A stretch of DNA of 54,799 nt from Bacteroidota bacterium (GTDB taxonomy: Bacteria; Bacteroidota; Bacteroidia; NS11-12g; UBA955), in assembly GCA_027490055.1 (NCBI GenBank), contig JAIXYV010000116.1, forward strand, positions 1-54,799, given 5' to 3'. A program made the translations under genes and the position numbers. Under the pieces are notes generated by a model. The model was given only the letters and a program-made list of their open reading frames with translations. It searched no databases and was not told where the DNA came from. Positions within the stretch are counted from its first letter, which is position 1, and the number at the start of each line of letters is the position of its first letter. Positions 36,168 through 43,451 of this stretch are shown here, in pieces.

Positions 36168-36932
36168 GTGAAAATAACCATTTCCACTCTGAGACTCGCA
36201 ATTGCATTACTTCTTAGTTCTTCAAGTTTTGTTGGCATTAATGCTCAAACACAATCCGGCATTTTCGGCAACAAGCATTTGGTTGGCTATAAAGCAGATT
36301 TTTTACTGGCGCCATTCAGTCCGGTTCACCACCTTTATGTCGAGCAAATGACAGGCAGACGCACCAATATTGGTTTATCTGTGTTTACAAACAAGACCAA
36401 TTATTCTTTAGATGATAAGAGTACTTATATTTCATCTTATCAGGACGTTATTCTTAAGCACCAAGGCAAGGACAGACTTGTCAGAGCATTTGATGCTACA
36501 ATGACACAGAGAAAAACCGGTTTTGAGATTTACATCAAACGATTCAGCAAGCGCAACCAAATGCGCAACTACGGCTTGTTTTGGTCGTATAAATTCGGAC
36601 AAATCAGATCCGTGAATTCATTAAAGACTGGTTCAATCGTTTACGTTCAGGACACCTTGAACCAATATGAGAATGAAAAACTAAGGGTTAGTGATCCAGG
36701 CAGAAACGTTACGACAAGTACATATGTTGCATTTGAGCTTGGCAGAACGGTTCCTTTTTATCACGACAGAATGCTACTGACTTATTCGGCGACATTCAAT
36801 GGTTTCCTTACCGGCTTACAAGAGATTGGCTATAGAGAAAGTTTTGACAGCTATTTACAGATAGAGGCTAACAACAACATTAACAATACACATATTTTAA
36901 CATTTAACGTGGGACTATCTTATGCGTTTTAA
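36168..36932 (+). CDS. secreted barrel-like protein, paralogue 2
   Basis: A 254-residue protein with a signal peptide ending GINAQ. It aligns by eye with the preceding protein: GNKHLVGYKADF, KRFSKRNQMRNYGLFWSYKFGQI, YVAFELGRTVPFYHDRMLL and a C-terminus ILTFNVGLSYAF, each at a similar position. The final Phe is typical of outer membrane barrels. The start is GTG, supported by the consensus promoter just upstream. Its end overlaps the next lipoprotein gene by 11 bases. The function is unknown. Confidence 0.72.
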   Translation: MKITISTLRLAIALLLSSSSFVGINAQTQSGIFGNKHLVGYKADFLLAPFSPVHHLYVEQMTGRRTNIGLSVFTNKTNYSLDDKSTYISSYQDVILKHQGKDRLVRAFDATMTQRKTGFEIYIKRFSKRNQMRNYGLFWSYKFGQIRSVNSLKTGSIVYVQDTLNQYENEKLRVSDPGRNVTTSTYVAFELGRTVPFYHDRMLLTYSATFNGFLTGLQEIGYRESFDSYLQIEANNNINNTHILTFNVGLSYAF

Positions 36933-37455
36933 ATTTATACTTTTACTTAGTTTAGTTTTCGCAACAGCTTGCGACAACACACTTGTCTCTCCGCAGTTTG
37001 AATCTTATAAAGCACCAGAAGATATAATTGATTCTACCTATTTAAAGCTGAAGGTAAAATATGCTGGAAATCCAACAGAGGATAGAACATTCATTGTTAA
37101 ATCTACGACATCTTCATACGACTTATTCGATTACACCCACACCATTAATTTCACAGATGGCAGTAAGATGGTTGTAATAACCACTTATAATTTTTATCTA
37201 AACACCAGTTTCAATTCCAAGACAGGCAATAATGTCTCTGGCTGGCAGGGCAATTATGCGGCCATGACCTTTATAGACAAATACAAGAATTCGACCTACG
37301 AATTCAGGGCAAAGACAGCGGCATTAACCACCGGTTCATCATACTATAAAGGCAAATACCACTTAGTAACTTTTAATGATATTTACTGTGGTGACCCAGG
37401 CTATGTGAATACAAAGTGCAGTTTAAACGGCACCTTGGCAATATTAAAATACTAG
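36922..37455 (+). CDS. uncharacterised lipoprotein
   Basis: A 177-residue protein with a lipoprotein signal (LLLSLVFATACDN, Cys at 17). The mature part is beta-rich, with paired Cys near the C-terminus (DIYCGDPGYVNTKCSL) that could form a disulfide. No family is recognised. The start overlaps the end of the barrel-like gene by 11 bases, so the two are translationally coupled and may work together at the outer membrane. Confidence 0.7.
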   Translation: MRFKFILLLSLVFATACDNTLVSPQFESYKAPEDIIDSTYLKLKVKYAGNPTEDRTFIVKSTTSSYDLFDYTHTINFTDGSKMVVITTYNFYLNTSFNSKTGNNVSGWQGNYAAMTFIDKYKNSTYEFRAKTAALTTGSSYYKGKYHLVTFNDIYCGDPGYVNTKCSLNGTLAILKY

Positions 37456-37472
37456 CACCTGAAAGGTGTTTT
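37456..37472 (+). terminator. intrinsic terminator after the lipoprotein gene
   Basis: CACCT-GAA-AGGTG followed by TTTT begins directly after the TAG stop. The stem is short (5 pairs), so it may be weak. The arms resemble part of the palindromic repeat arm and may derive from it. Confidence 0.5.
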
Positions 37473-37599
37473 AGGGCTGAATCTAAAATCTTATTATTTA
37501 TTTATCAATGTTTAAGCGCATCCGTTGTGGCAATAATTGCTATGACAGAGGATATTGCGGTTTGGGCAGAGCTGAGAGGTGTAAATTATTTTCTTTTGA

Positions 37600-37638
37600 T
37601 TCAACACCTTCCAGGTCTAAGACCTGGAAGGTGTTGAA
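37600..37638. repeat. palindromic repeat, left side of the ars operon
   Basis: A perfect 39-base inverted repeat: ttcaacaccttccaggtc, TAA, gacctggaaggtgttgaa. It has the same core as the elements at 18067, 40367 and 40770. No gene is visible between 37473 and 37902 apart from this element and the ars promoter; short frames here are by-products of the repeat. Confidence 0.92.
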
Positions 37639-37738
37639 AAATCGCGCCTATAACCCCAAAATTAAATTTCTAAAAATCAACCATTTACAACTTGTCTAAA
37701 AACCCAATTATCAATGTAAAACACTGATATTCAAATAA

Positions 37739-37755
37739 TATCCGTTTTTAGCCAA
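37739..37755. repeat. 17-base direct repeat, left copy
   Basis: TATCCGTTTTTAGCCAA, found again at 40491-40507 with one mismatch. Each copy lies about 95-100 bases to the right of a palindromic element, so the pair may be the ends of a longer degenerate direct repeat bracketing the ars operon. Confidence 0.55.
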
Positions 37756-37859
37756 ACTGTTGAATTTACCTTCATTTCTAGGAATGATTATCAACTAGTT
37801 GCAAAAAAAATAACCCCTTTTTTACTCGACAATTTCCACCACCAGTTCAACGATTTCAT

Positions 37860-37894
37860 TTTGAAAAGTTGTTTTAATATCGTAATATTGCAAT
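37860..37894 (+). promoter_or_regulatory. ars promoter with overlapping ArsR operator
   Basis: TTTG (37860-37863), a 19-base spacer and TAATATTG (37883-37890) form the promoter. An imperfect inverted repeat ATCGTAAT/ATTGCAAT (37879-37894) covers the -7 box, as expected for an ArsR/SmtB repressor site that blocks polymerase until arsenite or antimonite releases it. The start of arsR follows at 37903. Confidence 0.65.
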
Positions 37895-37902
37895 CTGTAA
37901 AT

Positions 37903-38226
37903 ATGGGAATCACTAAAACCGAAGAATTCACTAGTCAGCAAAATGCCATAGCCGCATTGGCTAAAGCAATTGGGCACCCCGCCAGAGTCGCTATTCTGGA
38001 ATTACTCATTTCGCGAGACAACTGCATCTGCAACGACATTGTTGATGAACTACCTTTGGCTCAGGCAACAGTGTCGCAGCACCTAAAAGAACTTAAAAAT
38101 GCTGGCATCATTAAAGGCACAATTTCGGGCAAATCTATTTGCTATTGTATTGATACTGCACACTTACAGAATTTACAAAATTTCTTAACCCATTTAACTC
38201 AAAAGAAAGTCGCCTGCGACTGCTAA
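37903..38226 (+). CDS. arsR: ArsR-family arsenic-responsive repressor
   Basis: A 107-residue winged helix-turn-helix protein. The DNA-binding part has HPARVAILELLIS, then LAQATVSQHLKELKNAGIIKG near residues 50-70. A Cys pair in SRDNCICNDIV near residue 37-43 sits where the ArsR metal-sensing site is found, and the C-terminus has another pair (KKVACDC). It should repress this operon and release DNA on binding As(III). An earlier TTG at 37861 would extend the frame through the promoter, so the ATG at 37903 is chosen. Confidence 0.93.
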   Translation: MGITKTEEFTSQQNAIAALAKAIGHPARVAILELLISRDNCICNDIVDELPLAQATVSQHLKELKNAGIIKGTISGKSICYCIDTAHLQNLQNFLTHLTQKKVACDC

Positions 38227-38239
38227 AACCATTAACATT

Positions 38240-38716
38240 ATGACACTTAACGACCTTAAAAACCACTTACAAAACCTCGAAGTTTTAAACTTCATCACGC
38301 CTACGTCAACTGCAATTCCAGGCCATTTCCATGTTACCGAACTAGGACTGAACACCAGGCATTTCATCGACTGCGGAACAGACATTCATACAGAAACATC
38401 AGCCTGCTTTCAAATCTGGGTAGCCAATGACATAGAGCATCGCTTAAGTCCTGAAAAATTCTTAACAATTATAGACAACTCTAAAATTGTTCTCGGCGAC
38501 TTAAATCCAGAGATCGAAGTTGAATACCAAACAGATACCATCGGTCGCTATGGTTTAACGTTTAACAATGGAACATTTCAATTACAAGCTAAACAAACCG
38601 ATTGCTTGGCTAAAGAAAAATGCGGCATTCCAACAGAAAAGAAAAAAATCAGTTTAGTTAGTCTTGGACAAGACAATTCAGCATCATGCTGCACTCCTGG
38701 AGGTGGTTGTTGTTAA
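38240..38716 (+). CDS. DUF6428 family protein of ars operons
   Basis: A 158-residue cytoplasmic protein (MTLNDLKNHLQNLEVLNFITP, pieces LNDLKNHL and GHFHVTELGL) of a family usually encoded between arsR and the arsenite pump in Bacteroidota. Residues about 20-60 and 75-125 appear beta-rich. The C-terminus ends CCTPGGGCC, and C137/C142-region cysteines precede it; these could bind arsenite or pass it to the pump. That role is inference. It starts 13 bases after arsR and ends one base before the ACR3 gene. Confidence 0.8.
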   Translation: MTLNDLKNHLQNLEVLNFITPTSTAIPGHFHVTELGLNTRHFIDCGTDIHTETSACFQIWVANDIEHRLSPEKFLTIIDNSKIVLGDLNPEIEVEYQTDTIGRYGLTFNNGTFQLQAKQTDCLAKEKCGIPTEKKKISLVSLGQDNSASCCTPGGGCC

Positions 38717-38717
38717 T

Positions 38718-39755
38718 ATGAAAAAGCAATTAAAGTTCCTCGACCGCTTCCTAACGCTATGGATATTCTTAGCCATGTTTGCCGGCATAGGCATTGGTTA
38801 CTTATTCCCCGCAATTTCATCTCGGATAGAATCACTCTCGACGGGAAGCACGAATACCCCAATGGCAATTGGATTAATTTTGATGATGTATCCACCTTTG
38901 GCAAAAGTGAATTTTGCTAAAATCCCGGCTCTCTTTAAAAACACCAAACTACTTTCTTTATCGCTATTTATTACCTGGGTTATCGGTCCGTTTTTAATGT
39001 TTTGTTTGGCACTTATCTTTCTTAAAGATCATCCCGATTATATGTCAGGACTTATTCTAATCGGCATCGCACCCTGCATTGCAATGGTGATTGTATGGAA
39101 TGAATTAGCGGAAGGCAATCGCGAATACACCGCTGGTTTAGTTGGTATTAATAGCATCTTGCAAGTCTTGTTCTTTAGCGCATACGCCTATTTTTACCTG
39201 GTGATCATGCCCCCGCTGTTCGGCATCACCCTTCCTTATAGTGAAATTGCCATGAGTGATATAGCTAAAACAGTAGGCATATATTTGGGCATACCATTTT
39301 TGGCTGGAGTGATTAGTCGATACGCCTTAATAAAATACAAAGGTGAAGACTGGTATAACCGAAAATACATCCCTTTAATTTCTCCGATTACGCTAATCGC
39401 GTTACTGTTTACGATTGTCTTAATGTTTAGCATGAAAGGGCAAATGATTGTCACAATCCCTGGAGATGTTCTATTGATTGCAATACCATTGGTAATCTTT
39501 TTTGCCATCATGTTCATTGGCACATTTTATTTAGTTAGAAAATCAGGGGCAGCTTATCCAGAATCTGCAGCCATATCCTTTACTGCATCAGGCAACAACT
39601 TTGAACTTGCCATTGCTGTCTCTATTGGCATCTTTGGCATTAACAGTGGCCAGGCTTTTGCCGGAGTAATTGGCCCTTTAGTTGAGGTCCCGGCATTGAT
39701 TGCTTTGGTTAATCTGGCATTTTACTATCGTAAAAAGTATTATTCTAAAAAATGA
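38718..39755 (+). CDS. acr3: arsenite efflux pump, ACR3 family
   Basis: A 345-residue integral membrane protein with about ten transmembrane helices. ACR3 signatures are LILIGIAPCIAMVIVWNELA near residues 112-131, with the conserved Cys, and the discontinuous helix SFTASGNNFELAIAVSIGIFG near 290-310. It expels arsenite using the proton gradient. A longer frame from 38664 would overlap the DUF6428 gene; the ATG at 38718 gives the family's normal start. It overlaps the following arsC-like gene by 4 bases. Confidence 0.95.
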   Translation: MKKQLKFLDRFLTLWIFLAMFAGIGIGYLFPAISSRIESLSTGSTNTPMAIGLILMMYPPLAKVNFAKIPALFKNTKLLSLSLFITWVIGPFLMFCLALIFLKDHPDYMSGLILIGIAPCIAMVIVWNELAEGNREYTAGLVGINSILQVLFFSAYAYFYLVIMPPLFGITLPYSEIAMSDIAKTVGIYLGIPFLAGVISRYALIKYKGEDWYNRKYIPLISPITLIALLFTIVLMFSMKGQMIVTIPGDVLLIAIPLVIFFAIMFIGTFYLVRKSGAAYPESAAISFTASGNNFELAIAVSIGIFGINSGQAFAGVIGPLVEVPALIALVNLAFYYRKKYYSKK

Positions 39756-40384
39756 TATATCCAGCAATAGAGACATTGATAAAAACTCATTTCATATCTC
39801 CGGAACAGATAAGGGATGAGCGCAAAAAAGAACTTGATGAACTAGCCATCTGGATGGGAGATCAAATAAGAGAGCATAAGCAACTTGAATGCATCGTTAT
39901 TTGCACACATAATTCTCGTCGTAGTCATCTCGGACAATTAATGTTAGCTCTTGCGGCTGACTATTATAAAATTGATGGGTTAACTGCATATTCTGGCGGG
40001 ACCGAAGCAACAGCCTTTAACCATAGAATGGTGAATGTATTGAAAGACCTTGGCTTTGGCATCCATACAACAAAAGACGGGAACAACCCTGTTTATGATC
40101 TTCAGTGGGGCAATGAAAGCAATCAACAATTAAAAAATATTTTTTCTAAAATCTATTCCCATGAAGTCAACCCACAAAACAACTTTTTAGCGATTCTGGT
40201 ATGCGATTCTGCAGACCAAAATTGCCCAGTTGTTTTGGGTGCCTCTAAAAGAATTGCTTTACCATATCAAGACCCAAAAGATTTTGACGATACGGCCGAC
40301 GAAAAAGAGGCTTATACCAACAAAATTTACGAGATGGGGAATGAGTTTTTTTATTTGGTAAGTAAGACACCTTCCAGGTCTTAG
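39752..40384 (+). CDS. arsC: arsenate reductase-like low-molecular-weight phosphatase-fold protein
   Basis: A 210-residue protein with the P-loop CTHNSRRS (C-x5-R) near residues 51-58 and a second Cys-bearing segment VCDSADQNCPVV near 149-160, as in the Bacteroidota LMW-PTP arsenate reductases. It reduces arsenate to arsenite for export by ACR3. The last residues (TPSRS) and the stop codon come from the palindromic repeat at 40367-40397, so the natural C-terminus has been replaced or extended by repeat sequence. The catalytic part is unaffected. Confidence 0.88.
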   Translation: MIYPAIETLIKTHFISPEQIRDERKKELDELAIWMGDQIREHKQLECIVICTHNSRRSHLGQLMLALAADYYKIDGLTAYSGGTEATAFNHRMVNVLKDLGFGIHTTKDGNNPVYDLQWGNESNQQLKNIFSKIYSHEVNPQNNFLAILVCDSADQNCPVVLGASKRIALPYQDPKDFDDTADEKEAYTNKIYEMGNEFFYLVSKTPSRS

Positions 40385-40397
40385 ACCTGGAAGGTGT
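40367..40397. repeat. palindromic repeat overlapping the arsC 3' end
   Basis: A perfect 31-base inverted repeat: acaccttccaggtc, TTA, gacctggaaggtgt. The arsC stop codon (TAG, 40382-40384) lies in its centre. It may also serve as the terminator of the ars transcript. Confidence 0.92.
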
Positions 40398-40769
40398 AGA
40401 ATTTACAAATCCACAAACACCTAAATTTCAAACACTTGAACTTTCCCGTTAATCGCAAAAACCAGCTGTAATCTTTTGACAATCAACGCGTATCCGATTT
40501 TAGCCAATTATATTTACAAGCAACACTAATTTAAATTGATAATCAGACACTTAGAAAAAACACAAGTACTTAAAAACCACTAATAATTCCTCCGGGAGTT
40601 CAAAATAAAAACTAAAAAAAACAGTTAAAAGAAAGCAGTTAAAAGAAAATAATCTTTGATGCCAACCATATAAAATACAATTGGTCAAGACATTACTTAA
40701 TCAGCTTGCTGGAATAATTCAAAAGTAGGTTAATACAGCGAACGACTCTTAAAACAGTTAAAAAAAACA
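40398..40769. other. AT-rich intergenic region without a gene
   Basis: This 372-base stretch between two palindromes has no open frame with gene-like features on either strand. The only feature I can name is the 17-base direct repeat copy at 40491-40507. It could be decayed sequence left by cassette insertion. Confidence 0.6.
40491..40507. repeat. 17-base direct repeat, right copy
   Basis: TATCCGATTTTAGCCAA, one mismatch from 37739-37755. It lies 94 bases right of the palindrome at 40367, matching the 101-base distance on the left side. Confidence 0.55.
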
Positions 40770-40800
40770 GCACCTTCCAGGTCTTAGACCTGGAAGGTGC
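40770..40800. repeat. palindromic repeat upstream of the VWA/AAA operon
   Basis: A perfect 31-base inverted repeat: gcaccttccaggtc, TTA, gacctggaaggtgc. It lies 55 bases before the ATG of the VWA gene and separates the ars region from the next operon. Confidence 0.92.
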
Positions 40801-40854
40801 CCTAATTCACCACAAATCACCGAACTTTGTTGCTCTTCATTTGTTATTACTATA

Positions 40855-41946
40855 ATGCTAGGCTTTCGATTTCATAAATTCTTTCAATCCGATGACGACG
40901 AACCGTTTGAAAAATTCTTCAAACTTTTCAGAGAAATTCTCATCCATACCTCCGGCGATCTGGCAGAAGCACTCGAATGGATGACGCAAATTGATCGCGA
41001 TCATCACCTCTCCAATAGCAATTATGGCATGGGAAACTTTATCGAAGACCTCAAACAAAAAGGTTTCCTCAAAGAAGATTATCAAGAAGGAACTATTACC
41101 ATCAGTTCCAAAATGGAACAAAGTATCCGCCAAAGTGCCCTCGATCAAATCTTTGGTAAAATAAAAAAATCCAATAAAGGCGATCACGCCGGTCACTTTA
41201 CCGGTAACGGCGACGAAATATCGCCCGAACAAAGATCCTTTCAGTTCGGCGATGAAATCAACCAAATCGCTATTACCGACTCTCTGAAAAATGCCTACGG
41301 TCTGCTGCTCGGAACCAGCGACCATATGAAAGAAGAAGACCTGATCGTTAACGAAAGAGAATTGAAATCTCAGTCGAGTACCGTCCTTATGATCGATATC
41401 TCTCACTCAATGATCCTCTATGGCGAAGATCGAATTACACCAGCTAAAAAAGTAGCTATGGCGCTTGCCGAATTAATCAAAACTAAATACCCTAAAGACA
41501 CCCTCGATATTATCACCTTCGGCAACGACGCTAAACAAATTGAACTAAAAGATCTGCCATACCTGCAAGTGGGACCATACCACACCAATACGGTCGCGGG
41601 ACTCCAACTAGCTCAGGATATACTTAGACGCCGAAAAAACAAAAACAAACAAATCTTTATGATTACAGATGGCAAACCTAGCTGCCTCAAAGAAGGTAAA
41701 GATTATTATATGAATAGCTTCGGACTCGACCGCAAAATCGTAAATAAAACACTTAACGAAGCTGCGATCTGCAGGCGCTTAAAAATTCCTATCACTACCT
41801 TCATGATTGCCCAGGACCCTTACCTGCAGCAATTCGTGGAAGAATTCACCGAAACCAACAACGGAAAAGCTTTTTACACCAGTCTCAACGGGCTGGGCGA
41901 CTTCCTTTTCCAGGATTTTGAAAACAATAAAAGAAAACATTTCTAA
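40855..41946 (+). CDS. VWA-domain protein paired with a chelatase-like AAA+ ATPase
   Basis: A 363-residue cytoplasmic protein. Residues 1-150 are a charged helical domain without a recognised family. Residues about 170-350 form a von Willebrand A domain with the metal-ion site DISHSM (DxSxS, near 182-187), a Thr near 243 (HTNTVAGLQLAQ) and the later Asp in MITDGKPS near 275. VWA proteins next to MoxR or chelatase-I-like ATPases act as the cofactor-insertion or protein-remodelling partner (as ChlD with ChlI). The next gene starts immediately after its stop codon, so the two should form a complex. The target is unknown. Confidence 0.9.
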   Translation: MLGFRFHKFFQSDDDEPFEKFFKLFREILIHTSGDLAEALEWMTQIDRDHHLSNSNYGMGNFIEDLKQKGFLKEDYQEGTITISSKMEQSIRQSALDQIFGKIKKSNKGDHAGHFTGNGDEISPEQRSFQFGDEINQIAITDSLKNAYGLLLGTSDHMKEEDLIVNERELKSQSSTVLMIDISHSMILYGEDRITPAKKVAMALAELIKTKYPKDTLDIITFGNDAKQIELKDLPYLQVGPYHTNTVAGLQLAQDILRRRKNKNKQIFMITDGKPSCLKEGKDYYMNSFGLDRKIVNKTLNEAAICRRLKIPITTFMIAQDPYLQQFVEEFTETNNGKAFYTSLNGLGDFLFQDFENNKRKHF

Positions 41947-43449
41947 ATGAGCAAAACAACATCAATGCAATTAACCGACATAAAAACCCTCGGACAGCTG
42001 AAGAAAAACGGCTACAGTCCGAAAAACATCCAAGAAGAACTCAGAACAAACCTTATCGATAAACTTCAAAGCAATACTACCGTATTCGAAGGTATCATAG
42101 GCTATGAAGATACCGTCATTCCTGATATTGAAAGAGCCATCCTAAGCGGCCATAGCATCAATCTACTCGGTTTAAGAGGTCAGGCAAAAACCAGAATCGC
42201 TCGTATGATGGTCAACTTACTTGACGAATACATCCCTTACATCAGCGGTAGCGAAATCAACGACGACCCTTTCAATCCAATTTCTGCTTTCGGTCGCCAA
42301 ACACTCGCCGAAATGGGCGATAACACTGAGATCTCATGGTTGCACCGAAACGAAAGATATATCGAAAAACTAGCAACGCCTGACGTGTCCGTCGCTGACC
42401 TTATCGGTGACCTCGATCCAGTTAAAGCCATAAATCAGAAACTAAGCTACTCAGATGAGAAAGCTATACACTTCGGACTAATTCCAAGAAGTAACCGTTG
42501 CATCTTCGTCATTAACGAACTGCCAGATCTGCAAGCCAGAATTCAAGTTGCTCTGTTCAATATCCTCCAAGAAGGTGATATCCAAATCAGAGGTTTTAAA
42601 CTACGTCTGCCACTGAATATCCAATTTATCTTTACCGCTAATCCTGAAGACTATACCAATCGCGGCAGCATCGTTACTCCGCTGAAAGATCGTATCGGTT
42701 CTCAAATCATCACCCACTACCCCAAAGATATCGAGACAGCGGGAAGTATTACCAGACAAGAAGCTAAACTAAAGCCTGCACAGAAACAAATAGTCTCTAT
42801 CTCTCCTATCCTCGAAAGAACCATTGAACATATTGTTGCAGAAGCCAGAACCAGCGAATTTGTAGATGCTAAAAGTGGTGTATCTGCACGACTCAGTATA
42901 AGCGCTTACGAAATGCTTGTCAGTGCCGCCGAAAGAAGAACTTTAATCAGTGGCGATAAAGATACCTTTGTCAGAATTAGCGACCTAAGTTCTGTCATTC
43001 CAGCGATCACCGGGAAAGTAGAAATGGTCTACGAAGGCGAAATGGAAGGTCCGCTTAAAGTAGCCCAAAACCTTATCGGAAAAGCTATTAAAAATAGCTT
43101 CGCTGAGAATTGCCCTCCTCTTGAAAAATTCAAGAAAAAAGGCAACGATAGCACCAACCCTTACAAACATATCATGAACTGGTTTGATGATGGTAAACAC
43201 CTCGACCTGAGTGTTAATGCCAGCAATAACGATTACGAAAAAACCCTTAATAGCATTGTTGCCTTGAGAGAATTTGCCGATGTTCATTTTTCAAAATATA
43301 ACAGCGACGAACAACTTCTTTTAATGGAATTGGTCTTATTCGGATTGAGCGAAAACAGCAAACTTAGCAAAACCGCCATCGATAAACACATCACCTTCAA
43401 AGACCTGCTTGGAAGTATGTTTACTGGTTTCTCAGATAACAACGCTTAA
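41947..43449 (+). CDS. AAA+ ATPase of the magnesium-chelatase/MoxR group
   Basis: A 500-residue protein. Walker A is GLRGQAKTR (about residues 77-85), Walker B is CIFVINELPDL (about 185-195, with Glu), sensor 1 is FTANPEDYTNRG (about 236-247), and TPLKDRIGSQI follows. The N-terminal ~50 residues may be a helical docking segment. Residues about 290-500 are helical (lid and C-terminal domain). The pattern is that of the chelatase-I-like ATPases found with VWA partners in many bacteria. It probably remodels or loads a metal or cofactor into a partner protein. The start codon directly follows the stop of the VWA gene, and the methyltransferase gene begins 2 bases after its own stop. Confidence 0.9.
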   Translation: MSKTTSMQLTDIKTLGQLKKNGYSPKNIQEELRTNLIDKLQSNTTVFEGIIGYEDTVIPDIERAILSGHSINLLGLRGQAKTRIARMMVNLLDEYIPYISGSEINDDPFNPISAFGRQTLAEMGDNTEISWLHRNERYIEKLATPDVSVADLIGDLDPVKAINQKLSYSDEKAIHFGLIPRSNRCIFVINELPDLQARIQVALFNILQEGDIQIRGFKLRLPLNIQFIFTANPEDYTNRGSIVTPLKDRIGSQIITHYPKDIETAGSITRQEAKLKPAQKQIVSISPILERTIEHIVAEARTSEFVDAKSGVSARLSISAYEMLVSAAERRTLISGDKDTFVRISDLSSVIPAITGKVEMVYEGEMEGPLKVAQNLIGKAIKNSFAENCPPLEKFKKKGNDSTNPYKHIMNWFDDGKHLDLSVNASNNDYEKTLNSIVALREFADVHFSKYNSDEQLLLMELVLFGLSENSKLSKTAIDKHITFKDLLGSMFTGFSDNNA

Positions 43450-43451
43450 AC

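Noticed and set aside
37508-37699. Overlapping short frames upstream of arsR
   Set aside because: They run across the palindrome at 37600, differ between frames, and have no homologue-like features or promoter.
40858-41406. 182-codon minus-strand frame opposite the VWA gene
   Set aside because: It is a shadow frame caused by codon bias of the VWA gene; the plus-strand product has a clear VWA metal site.
41947-43449. Genuine magnesium chelatase subunit of (bacterio)chlorophyll synthesis
   Set aside because: No other bch/chl genes are present and the paired VWA protein lacks the AAA-like half of ChlD; the proteins fit the broader MoxR/chelatase-like group.
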